A stretch of 64,000 nt of DNA from Xiphydria camelus (Eukaryota; Arthropoda; Insecta; Hymenoptera; Xiphydriidae): the NCBI GenBank assembly GCA_963678675.1, contig OY783198.1:20446684-20510683 (forward strand), in the 5' to 3' direction. Made by a program: the position numbers and the translations under genes. Below are positions 48,583 to 57,988 of the stretch, piece after piece (position 1 is the stretch's first letter; each line of letters begins with the position of its first letter). The notes under the pieces were generated by a model. That model was given only the letters and a program-made list of their open reading frames with translations. It was not told the origin of the DNA and did not search any database.

Positions 48583-51500
48583 ATATTGATATAAGCGTAT
48601 ATCCGAGTTTTCCGCGACGAGGACATAAATGGAATATCGGAAATAACGCGACGCTTTTTTCTCCGAGGGGAAAATTCTTGAATATCAATGAAGGAAAAAG
48701 TTACGAATGGTCTTGACAAGCGTTATTGATGGAATATTGCCGTGTTGTCTCTCGAAGTGAATTCTGTCGAGTAGCTGTGTAGCACTCATCTGATATTTTT
48801 TTTTTCGCTCCGCAATAGGTATAAGAATTGTTTTCCCCGAGACTTTTGTTTGAAGGAGAATTTGCAGCTGAGGTGTACGAGTCTCTTCCGATGGGGACAT
48901 TTCTGAATGCCGATGGAGCGGTAATTTACGAACGTCAGATCGACGAGATTCATCGTTAGTTGATATTTGATGAAAAATAGAAATCTCTGAAATCTCAATG
49001 CTCAATCACTCTGTCTTATGTATTTTTTTCGCGCTGATTATGAAAAGCATGGTATCAGGTCTAGGTACACCTCAAAGGAAATATGAGATATCGATGATTT
49101 CATGCACGAGACAATTAAGTATTTGTTCATAAAAATTCATATACGATAATAAAAAATCATCGATATCTCGGCGTTGCTTTGAGATCTCGATAAGTCAGTG
49201 GTCTACCACAATTCGTACCACAGCTACAGATATAACAGTTATAAATTTCCTCGAAGCACATTCGAAGGTTTTGTACCTAACGGAGTAAGTACAGATGCTC
49301 TGGACGAGCATTATTGATGGAATATCGACGCGGCGTGTCTCGACGCAAAGTCGTCTCTGCACGGTACATATCGATAGACTGACATCGGCAATATCGACAT
49401 ATTCGTACGTGTGAGTCTCGTCGAACTACCGATAATCCAAAGTCTCCCGAAATAGAGACACGTATCCGCCCCTGCCTAACCCACCCCACGGTATACCCAC
49501 AGACATACCCACACACGTACGCCTAACACGAAAAAAAGAAACGTCCGAGCGAAGGGAAAAAAGAAACGGCCCAAGACTCAGGTTTCATTACGGAACAGGG
49601 ATCGTTATTAATTATTCATTCGCTAACGGAATATAAGATATAGGATCGTGCCGCAGTACAAGGAACACGCTACTGTGCCACCGGCAGGGCGTCATTAATC
49701 TTCGGCAGGCCTGCCTCTTCCTTCACCTTCCAGCGCTTACGTGGATACGTATTTGTCCATGTACATTACCCACGTCCACATGGAAGCGTCACACGCGCTT
49801 ATGTACTCAAAGCGAAGAACTACATAACCGGAACTCCATTAATATGGCATTATATAAGCAGCGCCAACCATGGCCGATACGGTGCCATCGGGAGACCGGA
49901 ACGCAACCATAAATTGAATTAAATATAAGCCGCAGCCCCGCCATCCCGTGCGGGTCAGTAGTTGTATATGGGACGTACAACGTAAATAGATACGTTTACG
50001 TCGGTCCGTATACGGGCCGCATTCACGTATACACGGTGTATCATTCTGCGCCGCTATACGCGTACGTTCGTCCCCCATTTATTTGCCGGCGTGCGTGTAT
50101 ACCAATTCCGCGCAAGAATACCGCCTACCTATATTTCACTTAGGAAGATTGCGCGTTCCGCCCAATGGCTTTGCACTCTTCTCCTCGGACGAGCAAGCGC
50201 GCGAGTCAATCTGAATTTAGCGTCGCGGCAACCGAAAACGGAATTGGATGAATCGCGGCATGTAGGTACCTAATGCACGCGCGGGGTTTCCAGCGCGGAC
50301 GTCCAACGGTTGCGGGTTTATTGGAGTGACGCGCGGAGGTACCACCAGCGATTGCACTTCTTCTTTTTGGAGCTGTTGCTTATATCGTCGCGTGCTGGTA
50401 GGAGATCGGTGGAGAGACGTTTATTCCGGGTTGAAGTTTAGTGTTTTTAATGTGGGGCTGGTATAGGTACGTAATCAAAATTACGTACGTTTGGCTCGAG
50501 TCGAAATTTTAGACTTACTCTTTTAAGCTTACAATTAATCGATTTTTCATTGTACTGAAACCCTGTGTTAAGCCTAAAATAGTCCGTTAACGAACACTTC
50601 ACTAACTTTAGATTCAAAATAGGAGTTTATAGACCGTGTAGGCCAATGATACACTGAGAGAAATAATCACTGGTGTTAAAAAAAATGTTTCTTAAATTAA
50701 GAACATGGTTTTATAAATGTTTAAGAATACGGATTTTTCATCGAAGAATATATATTCTTCATCGAAGAATATATAGGTATTCTTGATTCAAGAATACCGT
50801 CGTGAGAACAAGAAATTCTTTATGCGCAAAAAAAACAATTTTTCGACACTTCAAATATTTTCTTCCACAAAGAAAACCGTGGCTTGATTCTGAAATTGTA
50901 GGTATCATTTTTTTAATCGAAGAAAACGCTCTTCTGGCACTAGCAATTATTTCTCTCAGCACAAGCTGAATGGAGCATTAAAAGCGTCAAAGTAGAGGGT
51001 AAAGATCTTGATTCAGGGAAGCTAACTCGATCAGTTTAAAAAATAAAAGGTGAAAATTCAATTCCTACAATTCTTTGTGACTTTAAGAGTTGTATCCTAT
51101 ATTTATTTACCAATGGAACGGTGTTATAAAGGATACAAGGACCTATAAGCTTATCCGAAGTCGTTTCGGTCTCGCGTTTGATTCTGTATTTTCAAGCACA
51201 GTCACGCGCCTTCGATAAACCATCGAACCACAGTCACGGACTTCGGAGTCCCGAAGAAGGAGAAGGACGTACGTCGTCAAATATTTATGAATCGAGGGAA
51301 GAAAGTCTTTGACGTCGCTTATACATATCAACCACGCGCGGGTAAATAACGAAAGACATACGGAACGGGAAGGGAAGCGTTAGTGCTCGAATCGTTCCTG
51401 CGGGGGCGGAGAAAGTGGGAGGAAAATTTTTTCGGGCGAGATGAAAGGGAAAATTCAAATACTTTCCTTACATTGATAATAAGAATAATAATTGTACTCA

Positions 51501-54500
51501 ATCTCCAGGGAAGAGCAAAGTACGGTAAAACTGTTTTCAACGAAAACCGTGAAAGAGTTGATGACGAAAAGAAATGAAAAAAGGAAATTGAAAAAAAAGA
51601 TTGAATCCATTTCGCGGTAGATCGTATTCTCAAACCCAATCACGGGCACTCGCTCGCTGTAAGAAAAGAACAACCAATCTCCGCACTCTCAAAAAAAAGA
51701 CCCTTAAAATATCAACGAACGGATCACGTAGCAAGCCTCCGCGACGTCGCGCCGCGCATATCAGCCACGCGGATAAATAATCAAAGCAACCGCGAAGCAC
51801 AAAGGAAGCATCAATATTGAAATTCTCTTTCTCTCCCGCGGTCGGCGAGAGAGACGCGAGGGGAGAATTCTTTCGTACTCGCGCGACGACGACAGCCAGG
51901 GAACACCCTAGCCTAGGGAATTTCGCGAGCGCCTCGGAGGAAAAGCCGGCGGTCGTCGCGGAAACGACCCCCTTCCCGGGGTCTCGTCATCTTTTTGTCT
52001 CGCAGTCACGATTGCCTCTTGTAATCAAACGAAAAGAGGAAAAGGAAAAGAGCGAGAGGAGCGGGAGGAACGGCCCGGCCCCGTGGAGGGGAGCCGCGGT
52101 GGGGGAGGACACAGGGGGGGGGAGAGAGTAGGAGATTCCCTCTCGGAGTAGAGCGAGACCGTGAGAGAGAGAGAGAGAGAAAGAGAGAGGACAGAGGCGC
52201 ACATCGTCACGAAGATCAATACCTGATACGAGAGAAGAGAGAGAACGGTGACTGTCGTTTACGCGGCGATACCGGCTCGCGAATGCTATCGTCGTATTAT
52301 TGGCGTTGGGTTCCTCAGCGCAACGCGCGGCGAGTCGATAGACCGGATACGCTCGTGGTGGAGGCGGTGAATGCGAATTGCTCCGGTCCGTCTTGCCGGG
52401 GGAAGCGAGCAGCGACAGTTTGTATATGCTAATGCCCCGTGCCGTCCGTTTGTCGAATCTCCACGCGTCCGGTAAACTCCGATAGGGTGGTACCTGGGTC
52501 GGTATCTACACGTGTACAGGGTTGACGTGTAGCGTCGACGTAGGCGAAACTCGTGTCGCTCTCTTGGGAGAAAATTGTGGGAAGCGATCTCCGGTGCGAT
52601 TCCGCGCCGGTTACGTGGGTACGTGTGTAACGGTATAGGTGCACAGAAGTGATGGCTGGATATACCTAGCCGGTGGCATGTACTAACCAACCAGCCGCAA
52701 CGACAATTGGATTAACGGATAAGAACCGATGGATGGTCGGGTGTGGATAGGTCGGTGGTTCTAAAGCATAATTGATCAGGAACGGCACGTATGATGTAAC
52801 GATCGCTCGAAATGATGTACGTTGTCCAGAGTGGTAAGAGAATTTTGAAAATTCTGGAATATTGCTAGGCAATTTTACAAGTCGTGTGAAAGATTCAGGG
52901 AAAAAAGTCAGGTGAACTGAAGAAATTTTTGTAACTGATCGAACAAATTTCGCTCGCGCACGAGGCGAAACATTTTGAAAAAGTGTCAACTAATTAGCAT
53001 ACAACAAAGTCCTGCGTCGATACGTCCGTCGTGCCCATATATCAGTCCCGCGGCGACGGCATAACGAAACTGTTCGATGCACGTCGATAAAATCGTAATT
53101 TTATCGGACACTTTCGCACCGGGAAATTTTACGTTTCCATAAAAAGAGTCGTAACGAAATCACGCGGCCATAACGTATCGTGAATAATGGCTGCGCGCCC
53201 ACGAGGGGGATGGAATTATTTGTCTTATCGGTTATAAATGTTCGACGGGCTCGCGAGTTCATTCGACGGGGACCTTTTACGGGGTGAAACGGATCACCGT
53301 CACCGCCCACCGATTTAACGGATGGGAGGATTTTTCACCGATTATCTCTCGATTCGCTCGTTTCGCCGCCTTTTCGTTACCGTTTTCATCGCTCCCCCAC
53401 CCCCTCTCTCTTCTCCCGCCGCGCTTTTTTCTTCCCTCCTTCTCTCTTTTCCTATAACACTCGCTCGCTCCGCCGCGCGATTCGACTGTCATTGTCGAAG
53501 GCGGAAAAACAATTTCGATTTTTCGACGTTCCCGATTCGCTCGCGATATCAACCGGGTCGACAACCGAGTATCGCGTATCCATTCGTTTAACGCGCTAGT
53601 CCTGACTGCCGATGGGAGTCGACTCTCCCCGTTCGTGATTCCGGGTTATTCGCATTCGTTGCACGGTGCGACCGTTCGGCAAGTTTTACGGTCGGATCGA
53701 AACCGGGACGGGGACAAACCACAATGGAATACACCTTGCGCCATCAGCACGCGTTGTACCGACCCTACGCTGCTCTACCCGCCGCGTTCACCCGGGTAAT
53801 ATGTTTCTGTCGCCTCTGTAGGTCTGAAATAACAATGCGGATAGGTTGTGCACGGGCGAACGCGAAGCGGGGGAATGCCCGCAATTTGAAGCGACGGGAA
53901 TTTGTGTGTAGATAAGTGGAGGCGATTTTTTTTGCTCCCCCGGCGAATATCATTTGGAGTGGAACGCTTTTGTAACGGCGGGAGGGTATTTTTTTCTCGT
54001 TGCGCTCTATTCGCATTTGATGCGAGTCGAGAGGGCTTCATTCGATCCCATCGAAAAACCTCCGATTTATATGCAATTTCGCCTCCATCGGAGGTGCCTC
54101 TCCGTTCCACCCGTACCCACCCTAGGACAGCGAGGGGAATTCTAAAAATTCACCACGCGCAGTGACTATAAAATTCTCGCAATTTTTTAGTTTTCCCGCT
54201 CGCCAGCGCCGCGCCGTGCAGCGAACAATTTAGCGAAAAGCACTTCCGCGATATTGCGCTACCCCGTACAGCGTTCTGTCTTCTTTGATAAGTAGGAAGA
54301 ATATTCCATGTGCATGTGCGCCGACGCCTCGTCTTGTCGGCCCCATGAAATATGCATTTCAATCTGGATACGAGGGAAGCTGCGTCGCTGTGCTACTCTT
54401 TATACGTATAATTTAAAGTCGAGTTCGCCCGAGACGAAGTGTCAGGACAAATCGGATATATACGGCGTGCGGGTAACGAAGCGGGTCTCCTTTCGGAGGT

Positions 54501-57131
54501 CGACGTGTGTGTGGAATAGAGAACGGGGTCATTCGAATCGTTCCGATGGTCCTTAATTATCATAATAGGTAATATATCGATGGTCTTATGCAATACTGGC
54601 ACAACTCAAAAATCGGCCGTTTAATGGCCGTTCTTGCATATTAAAGCAGAATAAATCTCATACAGGATGCACCAGAAATCCCAAAAAGGCAATTTTTTTG
54701 AGTTGTGCCAGTATTGCATAAGACCATCGATATGGCGAAAACTGGAGCAGCCGGGCTTAGTCAGTAGATATGGCCCCAATATACGTCCGTCCTCCTACCC
54801 TTCCTCCAATTCACTTCCACGCTAAGAAAAAGGATGTTTCAAAATGTAACAATATATCAATCCCAGAAAGTATGGGAGAAAAACCTCAGGTAAGAAATGT
54901 AGTGATGAGACCGTTATGAATTCGGTTAAAAAAAAATACGCCATTTATATTGAAATAAATTCCAATTACAAATGTGTTTCCCCAGGGGAACAGTGCTCCC
55001 CCCAGGGGTATGAGGTAAAATAATGCACGGTGCCGGTACCATTACGGAAAATCCAAATTAACCCTCCGACGGGCGCATTTAATCTGACAGATTGCGCGTC
55101 CACTTTCCTCGCTATATCTTGACAGCAGAAGCAAGTCGAATCTAGTCTGTTCGTGTATCCTATGGTCATACCTTGCCGACTCGACAGTCGTGCTTTTGGT
55201 TGGACGCAGTGCAGTCGTTTGTTTAGAGTGACGCAAAAAGTCTATGAGATTGATTGCGCCCAGGCACGTAACTTTTCGTGAAGTAAACATAAATAGTGTT
55301 TTGTGGTGTCATAAGTTTGCAACAGTATTTACATAACAAATTGTAAGTACGTCTTTTCACAAGATGTGAGTTTATATATTTTTGCGTGTACTTCATCTAG
55401 GAGATTCATTGCGCCCGAACATGATTGAAAGTTCGAACAGTACGATGCTGATGTAGACTCAGACTAGAAACTTTTGTGTTAATTTATTCTGTTTTCATTT
55501 TTAAAATCATTAGAAATAAGTTGTTTCATTTTGCAGTTAATTTTTTTAATAAAGTAGATTTTTATATCAAAAAAGGTGTATTTTAATCTAATAGATGCAT
55601 TGCGCCCTAAGTATGAATTTTTCATATTGCGCCCGTCGGAGGGTTATTAAAATTCGGGGAGTAGCAGAAACCCAACTCCCCGCCATTGAGCCTACCTATA
55701 CCAAGAACCTTTATTAGCATCACCGGCGGGTCCTTACAATGTATCATGTTGATCCTCCAACACGCTAAGGCGCCCGGAGGGATCAACATGTCTGACAGAA
55801 GTAAATTTAATACGGTATAATATTGAACCGAATTCATAACTGCACTATCACTAGATTTCTTACTTGAAGTTTTTCTCCCATACATTTTAGGATTGGTTGC
55901 TACACTTTGAAACATCATTTTTCTCAGTGCATTCATCTCAATCAGCTTTATATCTTCTGGAATGCCGTTCATTAAAAAAAATGTATCTCATCGAATAATT
56001 TCTTTTCCACGATGCACCTACACGCACGCGTCTCTCCCGCCGCGATACTCAATTTTTCCAAGTTATTTATTTTACCGCTTACGATCACCGCGAATCGCAA
56101 ACGCGCCGCGAGGCCCGCTTAATATTCCATCCCGTGCGGCATGAAGGAAAATCTCATTATTTCTTTAACAGTGACAGAGAGAAAGAGAGGGGGAGGGGGA
56201 GAGCGATCCTATTGTATCTGGTCGTTAATGAGTAACCGGCCGCAATTCCGCCGGTGGAATGACGCGATTAATTAGCAGAATTAGTCGGCGGCCCAGCTGG
56301 CAGCGGGAGACATAGAGCGCACGGGGTAATTATTGGCGGGGGACTCTGTATCCGAGAACGCGGTTTTTAAATGGCCTCCTTTGTGGCTCACCCGCGGTAC
56401 GGAATTCACGCGAAATTAATTCGGATCCAGCTACCGTGGCGCGGTGCCGTGTGATATTCTCTGGAAAACCGTCAACGCGAACGTTTTCAAGCGCGCTGGA
56501 GTCACGGCGCGTGTATTTACACGTGTGCATTTACACAACACGCGAACACCGCTTGAAACAATTAAACATTCGATGAATAGTGGGTTGGACTTTGTAACGA
56601 TCATCCGATAACCGAGAAAGCTTATCCGTGCGTATCACGTGGAACGAACGGTTAATTATTTTCCTCTTTTGATCTTTCTTTCTTTCTTTCTTTCCCCTTT
56701 TTTCTCTTTACGACGATCCACCAACGCGGGGCAATTAAACCCGCTTCAATGGAGACAGATCTCTCGCAAGTCCGATAAGAGGAGGAAGCGCTTCCTATTG
56801 TGCATGGAAAAATGAATCATTCTCCTTCTTCAGGGTTTCCCCCTTGAATTCAAATCCTCCTTCTGTTCTTACCTTCGCAACGGACCCGTATATTCAGTAC
56901 CTACGCATTATTTACTCACTTGTAAGTAACCGCCGGAGCAGGTTGTCGCGTTCTCCAGTACTCCGACCTTAAACTTCTTGAACCGAACTCGAAGGATCCA
57001 ATCGCGCGACGTACCGCGCAGGGCTTTGAAGCGGTACGAGCAGGTCAGAGGCTTGCCCCAGGTCGCGGCCGAGACCGCCGGGCTGGAAACGTCCTCGTAG
57101 ACTTCCACCGTCTTGTTGCAGTGGTCGCGTT
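35277..57131 (-). CDS. Multi-CUB, LDLa, single-pass membrane protein (5' end missing)
   Basis: Two exons are recognised: 56920-57131 and 35277-37628 (784 codons with TGA), joined in frame (CAA|GTGAGT donor, GCTTTCAG|ATC acceptor) across a 19.3-kb intron. Together they give at least 853 residues. The joint restores a first CUB-like domain (CNKTVEVYEDV..CSGGYLQ + IIDGNAK..GVFCGES..FVRVIFHADNF). In the long exon, cysteine-bounded CUB-type repeats follow: about residues 85-222 (CYVQSPAYPGIYPRALHCKY, YDYIRVYDGKDE), 230-360 (LLKGRPGEIARLYFPSF), 370-500 and 510-660 (CEDGKLEIFLQG). Near 676 is one LDLa-like module (CAFQCPGDAGCIPAHLLCNG). A Gly/Ala/Leu membrane span (about 740-765) precedes a short basic tail CRLCRRRTHSRDIHVPY. 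It should be a type I cell-surface protein; the CUB+LDLa+TM layout resembles Drosophila Culd, which acts in endocytic trafficking in photoreceptors, but I cannot confirm orthology. No signal-peptide exon was found. Long open frames on the plus strand here (36213-37466, 35166-36032) are GC-codon shadows. Confidence 0.88.
37629..40488. other. Giant intron of the CUB gene, proximal part
   Basis: No exon recognised. 37980-38160 is pyrimidine-rich, consistent with intronic DNA. 38350-39240 is CpG-rich with frames open on both strands by composition. 39590-39700 is a T/C-rich run. Confidence 0.5.
40489..40888. mobile_element. MITE with 54-bp terminal inverted repeats, about 400 bp
   Basis: The left end GTACCGTAATTTCCCATAAC, TATGGTCCTGCA..ACAAGTATG is mirrored at the right end (TGCAGGACCATA, GTTATGGGAAATTACGGTAC) with only a few differences. 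Inside lies a second small element at 40642-40800. No coding capacity. Confidence 0.85.
40642..40800. mobile_element. Small MITE-like element inside the 40.5-kb MITE
   Basis: It starts CACTCAAAAAAATTTGGCCA and ends ACTTTTTTCAGTGTA, weakly inverted and reminiscent of the CACTGAG family. The central CAACTAGAAAA / CTTTTCTAGTTGTG and GCAAGAATTCTTGC are further inverted repeats. Family assignment is uncertain. Confidence 0.5.
40889..42784. other. CUB-gene intron, nothing coding
   Basis: A (GA)n run lies at 41432-41464. 42100-42560 is CpG-rich with mixed AT motifs and could be regulatory. No exon recognised. Confidence 0.45.
42785..43023. mobile_element. Intact CACTGAGAAAAA-family MITE (copy 3), 239 bp
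   Basis: It starts CACTGAGAAAAATAACTCGG and ends TTAATTATTTTTCTCAGTG, with perfect outer inversion over CACTGAGAAAAATAA. The left block GATCTGACCAAAATCCCGG, a central GGATCCTCCAT and the right block GCGTTTTGTCATTTTAA are shared with the other copies. This is the cleanest family reference in the window. Confidence 0.85.
43037..43315. mobile_element. CACTGAGAAAAA-family MITE (copy 4), 279 bp
   Basis: It starts 13 bp after copy 3 and has the same orientation: CACTGAGAAAAAGAATG, CAATCTAACCAAAATTTTGG, GGATCCTCTCCATC, GCGTTTTGTCATTATAACC, ending ATTATTTTTTTCATCGTCAGTG. The right end carries a small insertion (CATCGT). It is more diverged than copy 3. Confidence 0.8.
43316..45740. other. CUB-gene intron, nothing coding recognised
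   Basis: Mixed DNA; 44490-44800 is AT-rich with mirrored open frames on both strands, suggesting an eroded inverted repeat. 45040-45600 is GC-rich and open in several frames by composition. Confidence 0.4.
46074..46320. repeat. (CCA)n run followed by an 11-bp GC-rich minisatellite
   Basis: (CCA)n at about 46077-46098 is followed by repeats of GRCCCKGGCAC (GGCCCGGGCAC, GACCCTGGCAC, GGCCCTGGCAC), partly organised in 33-bp triplets, from about 46115 to 46318. Because 33 is divisible by three and there are no stop-like triplets, all frames are open on both strands. The predicted Pro/Gly/Arg-rich peptides are artefacts unless the fragment downstream is translated. Confidence 0.9.
46340..46612 (+). 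pseudogene. Captured coding fragment, possibly from an eIF4E-transporter-like gene
   Basis: One frame directly after the minisatellite reads AAAQQQQRASSPVNSPAKQT, then LSPTPLAFTPTTVLRKMTAE, then HVEPFPDFAFVVLGSKDDM. This balanced, Ser/Pro/Gln-containing sequence is unlike the surrounding transposon. The LAFTPTTVLRKM block reminds me of eIF4E-transporter (4E-T) proteins, but this is memory of a motif and not a match I can test. The frame then runs into transposon sequence at about 46615 and stops at 46683-46685. It has no start of its own other than the low-complexity tract. I read it as an exon piece picked up by the transposon. Confidence 0.4.
46729..47610. other. CUB-gene intron, nothing coding recognised
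   Basis: Mixed DNA; frames at 46876-47855 have no recognisable product. Confidence 0.4.
48028..48367. repeat. Near-perfect 340-bp palindrome (long foldback)
   Basis: Arms of about 165-170 bp meet at a loop of about 6 bases near 48198-48203. The left arm begins TACCGTATGTCCCACTCTG, passes GAAGTTACCTTCGGGGAGG, AATACCGGTAGAAGTCGAG and AGAGTTGGTGTCAATTCGGG, and ends at GAATTTGTGAATAATGG. The right arm mirrors all of it, with about a dozen differences (for example near 48090-48102 and 48149-48170). A transcript would form a long double-stranded hairpin. It has no coding potential. Confidence 0.92.
48528..48580. repeat. (GA)n microsatellite
   Basis: A pure GA run of roughly 26 units within the CUB-gene intron. 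The open frames over it read alternating Arg-Glu or Leu-Ser and are artefacts. Confidence 0.95.
49331..50651. other. CUB-gene intron, nothing coding recognised
   Basis: 49840-49860 contains ATTATATAAGCAG, a TATA-like string, but no downstream gene was identified. 49970-50120 has many short ACGTA/TACGT mirror motifs. Confidence 0.4.
50652..50962. mobile_element. CACTGAGAGAAATAAT-type MITE, about 310 bp
   Basis: The ends CACTGAGAGAAATAATCACT and AGCAATTATTTCTCTCAGCA are inverted. The interior is AT-rich with repeated AAGAATA/TATTCTT motifs (GAAGAATATATATTCTTC, GGTATTCTTGATTCAAGAATACC). Related by its ends to the CACTGAGAAAAA family, but its interior is different. Confidence 0.7.
50963..54573. 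other. CUB-gene intron, nothing coding recognised
   Basis: Several GC- or purine-rich stretches (51820-52130 and a (GA)n run at 52164-52190; pyrimidine-rich 53380-53470) open frames on both strands. None gives a recognisable protein or splice-bounded exon. Confidence 0.45.
54574..54733. mobile_element. MITE with essentially perfect 40-bp inverted ends, 160 bp
   Basis: ATATCGATGGTCTTATGCAA, TACTGGCACAACTCAAAAA is mirrored exactly at the right end (TTTTTGAGTTGTGCCAGTA, TTGCATAAGACCATCGATAT). The centre holds a small GGCCGTTTAATGGCC inversion. The perfect ends suggest a recent copy. Confidence 0.85.
54830..55935. mobile_element. Old inverted-arm element, split by a TTAA element
   Basis: The left arm (about 54832-55057: GGATGTTTCAAAATGTA, GTATGGGAGAAAAACCTCA, GTTATGAATTCGGTT, then GTGCCGGTACCATTA) is the diverged inverse of the right arm (about 55644-55920: GATGTTTCAAAGTGTA, GTATGGGAGAAAAACTTCA, GTTATGAATTCGGTT on the opposite strand). 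The arms are interrupted by the 582-bp element 55062-55643. The right arm is open for 117 codons on the minus strand (55622-55972), but part of that frame lies in the inserted element and no protein is recognised. Confidence 0.65.
55062..55643. mobile_element. piggyBac-like non-autonomous element, 582 bp
   Basis: The termini CCCTCCGACGGGCGCA and TGCGCCCGTCGGAGGG are perfectly inverted over 16 bp. The left flank is TTAA (55058-55061) and the right is TTAT (55644-55647), one change from a TTAA duplication. Ends beginning CCC plus TTAA are typical of piggyBac. The motif ATTGCGCCC or a close form recurs inside in one orientation near 55091, 55253, 55409 and 55598, and at the right terminus near 55627; the left terminus has the inverse. 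There is no transposase frame. Confidence 0.85.
55936..56919. other. CUB-gene intron next to the distal exon; regulatory-like block
   Basis: 56060-56340 mixes CpG-rich DNA with GCGATTAATTAGCAGAATTA, GTTAATGAG and GGTAATTATT motifs, a texture seen in insect enhancers. This is an inference from motif clustering. (TTTC)n lies at 56678-56694. Confidence 0.35.
56920..57131 (-). CDS. Distal exon of the CUB-domain gene
   Basis: The 212-nt exon encodes 70 residues: RDHCNKTVEVYEDVSS then GKPLTCSYRFKALRGTSRDW, ILRVRFKKFKVGVLENA, TTCSGGYLQ. The spacing of Cys, the alternating hydrophobic strands and the C-x-GGYL ending are typical of the first half of a CUB domain. The acceptor is TTCTTCCAAGCAG|AA (phase 2) and the donor CAA|GTGAGT. 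In frame it continues into 37628 and downstream, where the second half of the domain lies. Listed separately because it is 19 kb from the rest. The exon before it was not found in 57.1-64 kb. Confidence 0.85.
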
Positions 57132-57382
57132 CTGCTTGGAAGAAATATTGCCTCGCGTGAGCAGCGTTTTCGCTTCATCGAACAATTCGCGATACAAAAT
57201 TCGCTTCGCGCAAAGGGAGAACTTAAGATTAACTAGATTCGTGAAACTCTTCTGGCTATTTCGAAATTCTTCAATTACCGAGGAGCGCTTCAAAGAACTC
57301 CGGATTCCGTTCTAATCGCACGATACCTGTTATACGTCGGAAGACTTCAAATTAGTCGCGTTAAGGGGTGATGGGCTTGTCG

Positions 57383-57988
57383 CGCTGGCAAAAATATTTC
57401 TCTGAGAAACTCTGAAATGAAGTTATGATCTCCGAAAATAACTCTGAGAAACTGAAAATAATTCTGAAAAACTCAAAGAATTGGAACACTTTTCAGAGAC
57501 CAGGAAAATTTCTAGAATTGGAAAAACTTTGTCTGAGAAACTCTGATAAATTAACTTGTAAATTTCGAAAATAATTTTCAGTCTCAGTTTTTCAAAGAAA
57601 TTTGCAGATAAATATTTTCAGTAGTACGATTACCGACATTCCCTGGGATTCTCGTTGGCAAGACAAATTGTTATCAGTAGGAGAAATACGGATATTTTCA
57701 GAAAAATTCGATGCGTTAGAAAAATTTCTGCAAAATTAATGAAATTCTCTGATTTTCTCTACAATCCATAGGGAAATTGTAACAATTCATACCTTTTCAG
57801 TTAAATTCCGAGGTTTGTGAAAAATTGAAAAATTCCAATTTTTTTCGTTGGAAGAAATCACAGATTTTCATAGAGAGTTCGAATTTTTCCCCCGAGAATA
57901 TTTTTATTGCTCTGAGAATATCAGAAAAACCCTGAAAAAATATTCCTTCATAAATTTCAGAGATTTTCAGGCAGTTTTTTTCGCCAGG
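57383..57988. repeat. AT-rich element built of CTGAGAAACTCTGA-like motifs
   Basis: The left border CTGGCAAAAATATTTCTCTGA and the right border (inverse of CCCTGGCGAAAAAAACTGCCT) are weakly inverted. The interior repeats CTGAGAAACTCTGAAA, CTGAAAATAATTCTGA and similar degenerate motifs. Non-coding; perhaps an old non-autonomous transposon. Confidence 0.5.

Larger units (their letters stand above)
47611..49330. repeat. Degenerate tandem family of diverged units
   Basis: Blocks recur in the same order at irregular spacing: TCGAAGAGTGGTTTCC (47636, 48476); TTCTTGAA.ATCAATG/C (47783, 48675); and GACGAG.ATTATT.ATGGAATA (47872; versions at 48617, 48715 and 49297). The great palindrome 48028-48367, the (GA)n run and a degenerate dispersed repeat (49015-49170) lie among these units. 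No coding sense could be made of them. Confidence 0.5.

Noticed and set aside
49840..49860. TATA-like ATTATATAAGCAG as a promoter
   Set aside because: No gene or plausible first exon follows on either strand; a single TATA-like string in AT-rich intron DNA is expected by chance.
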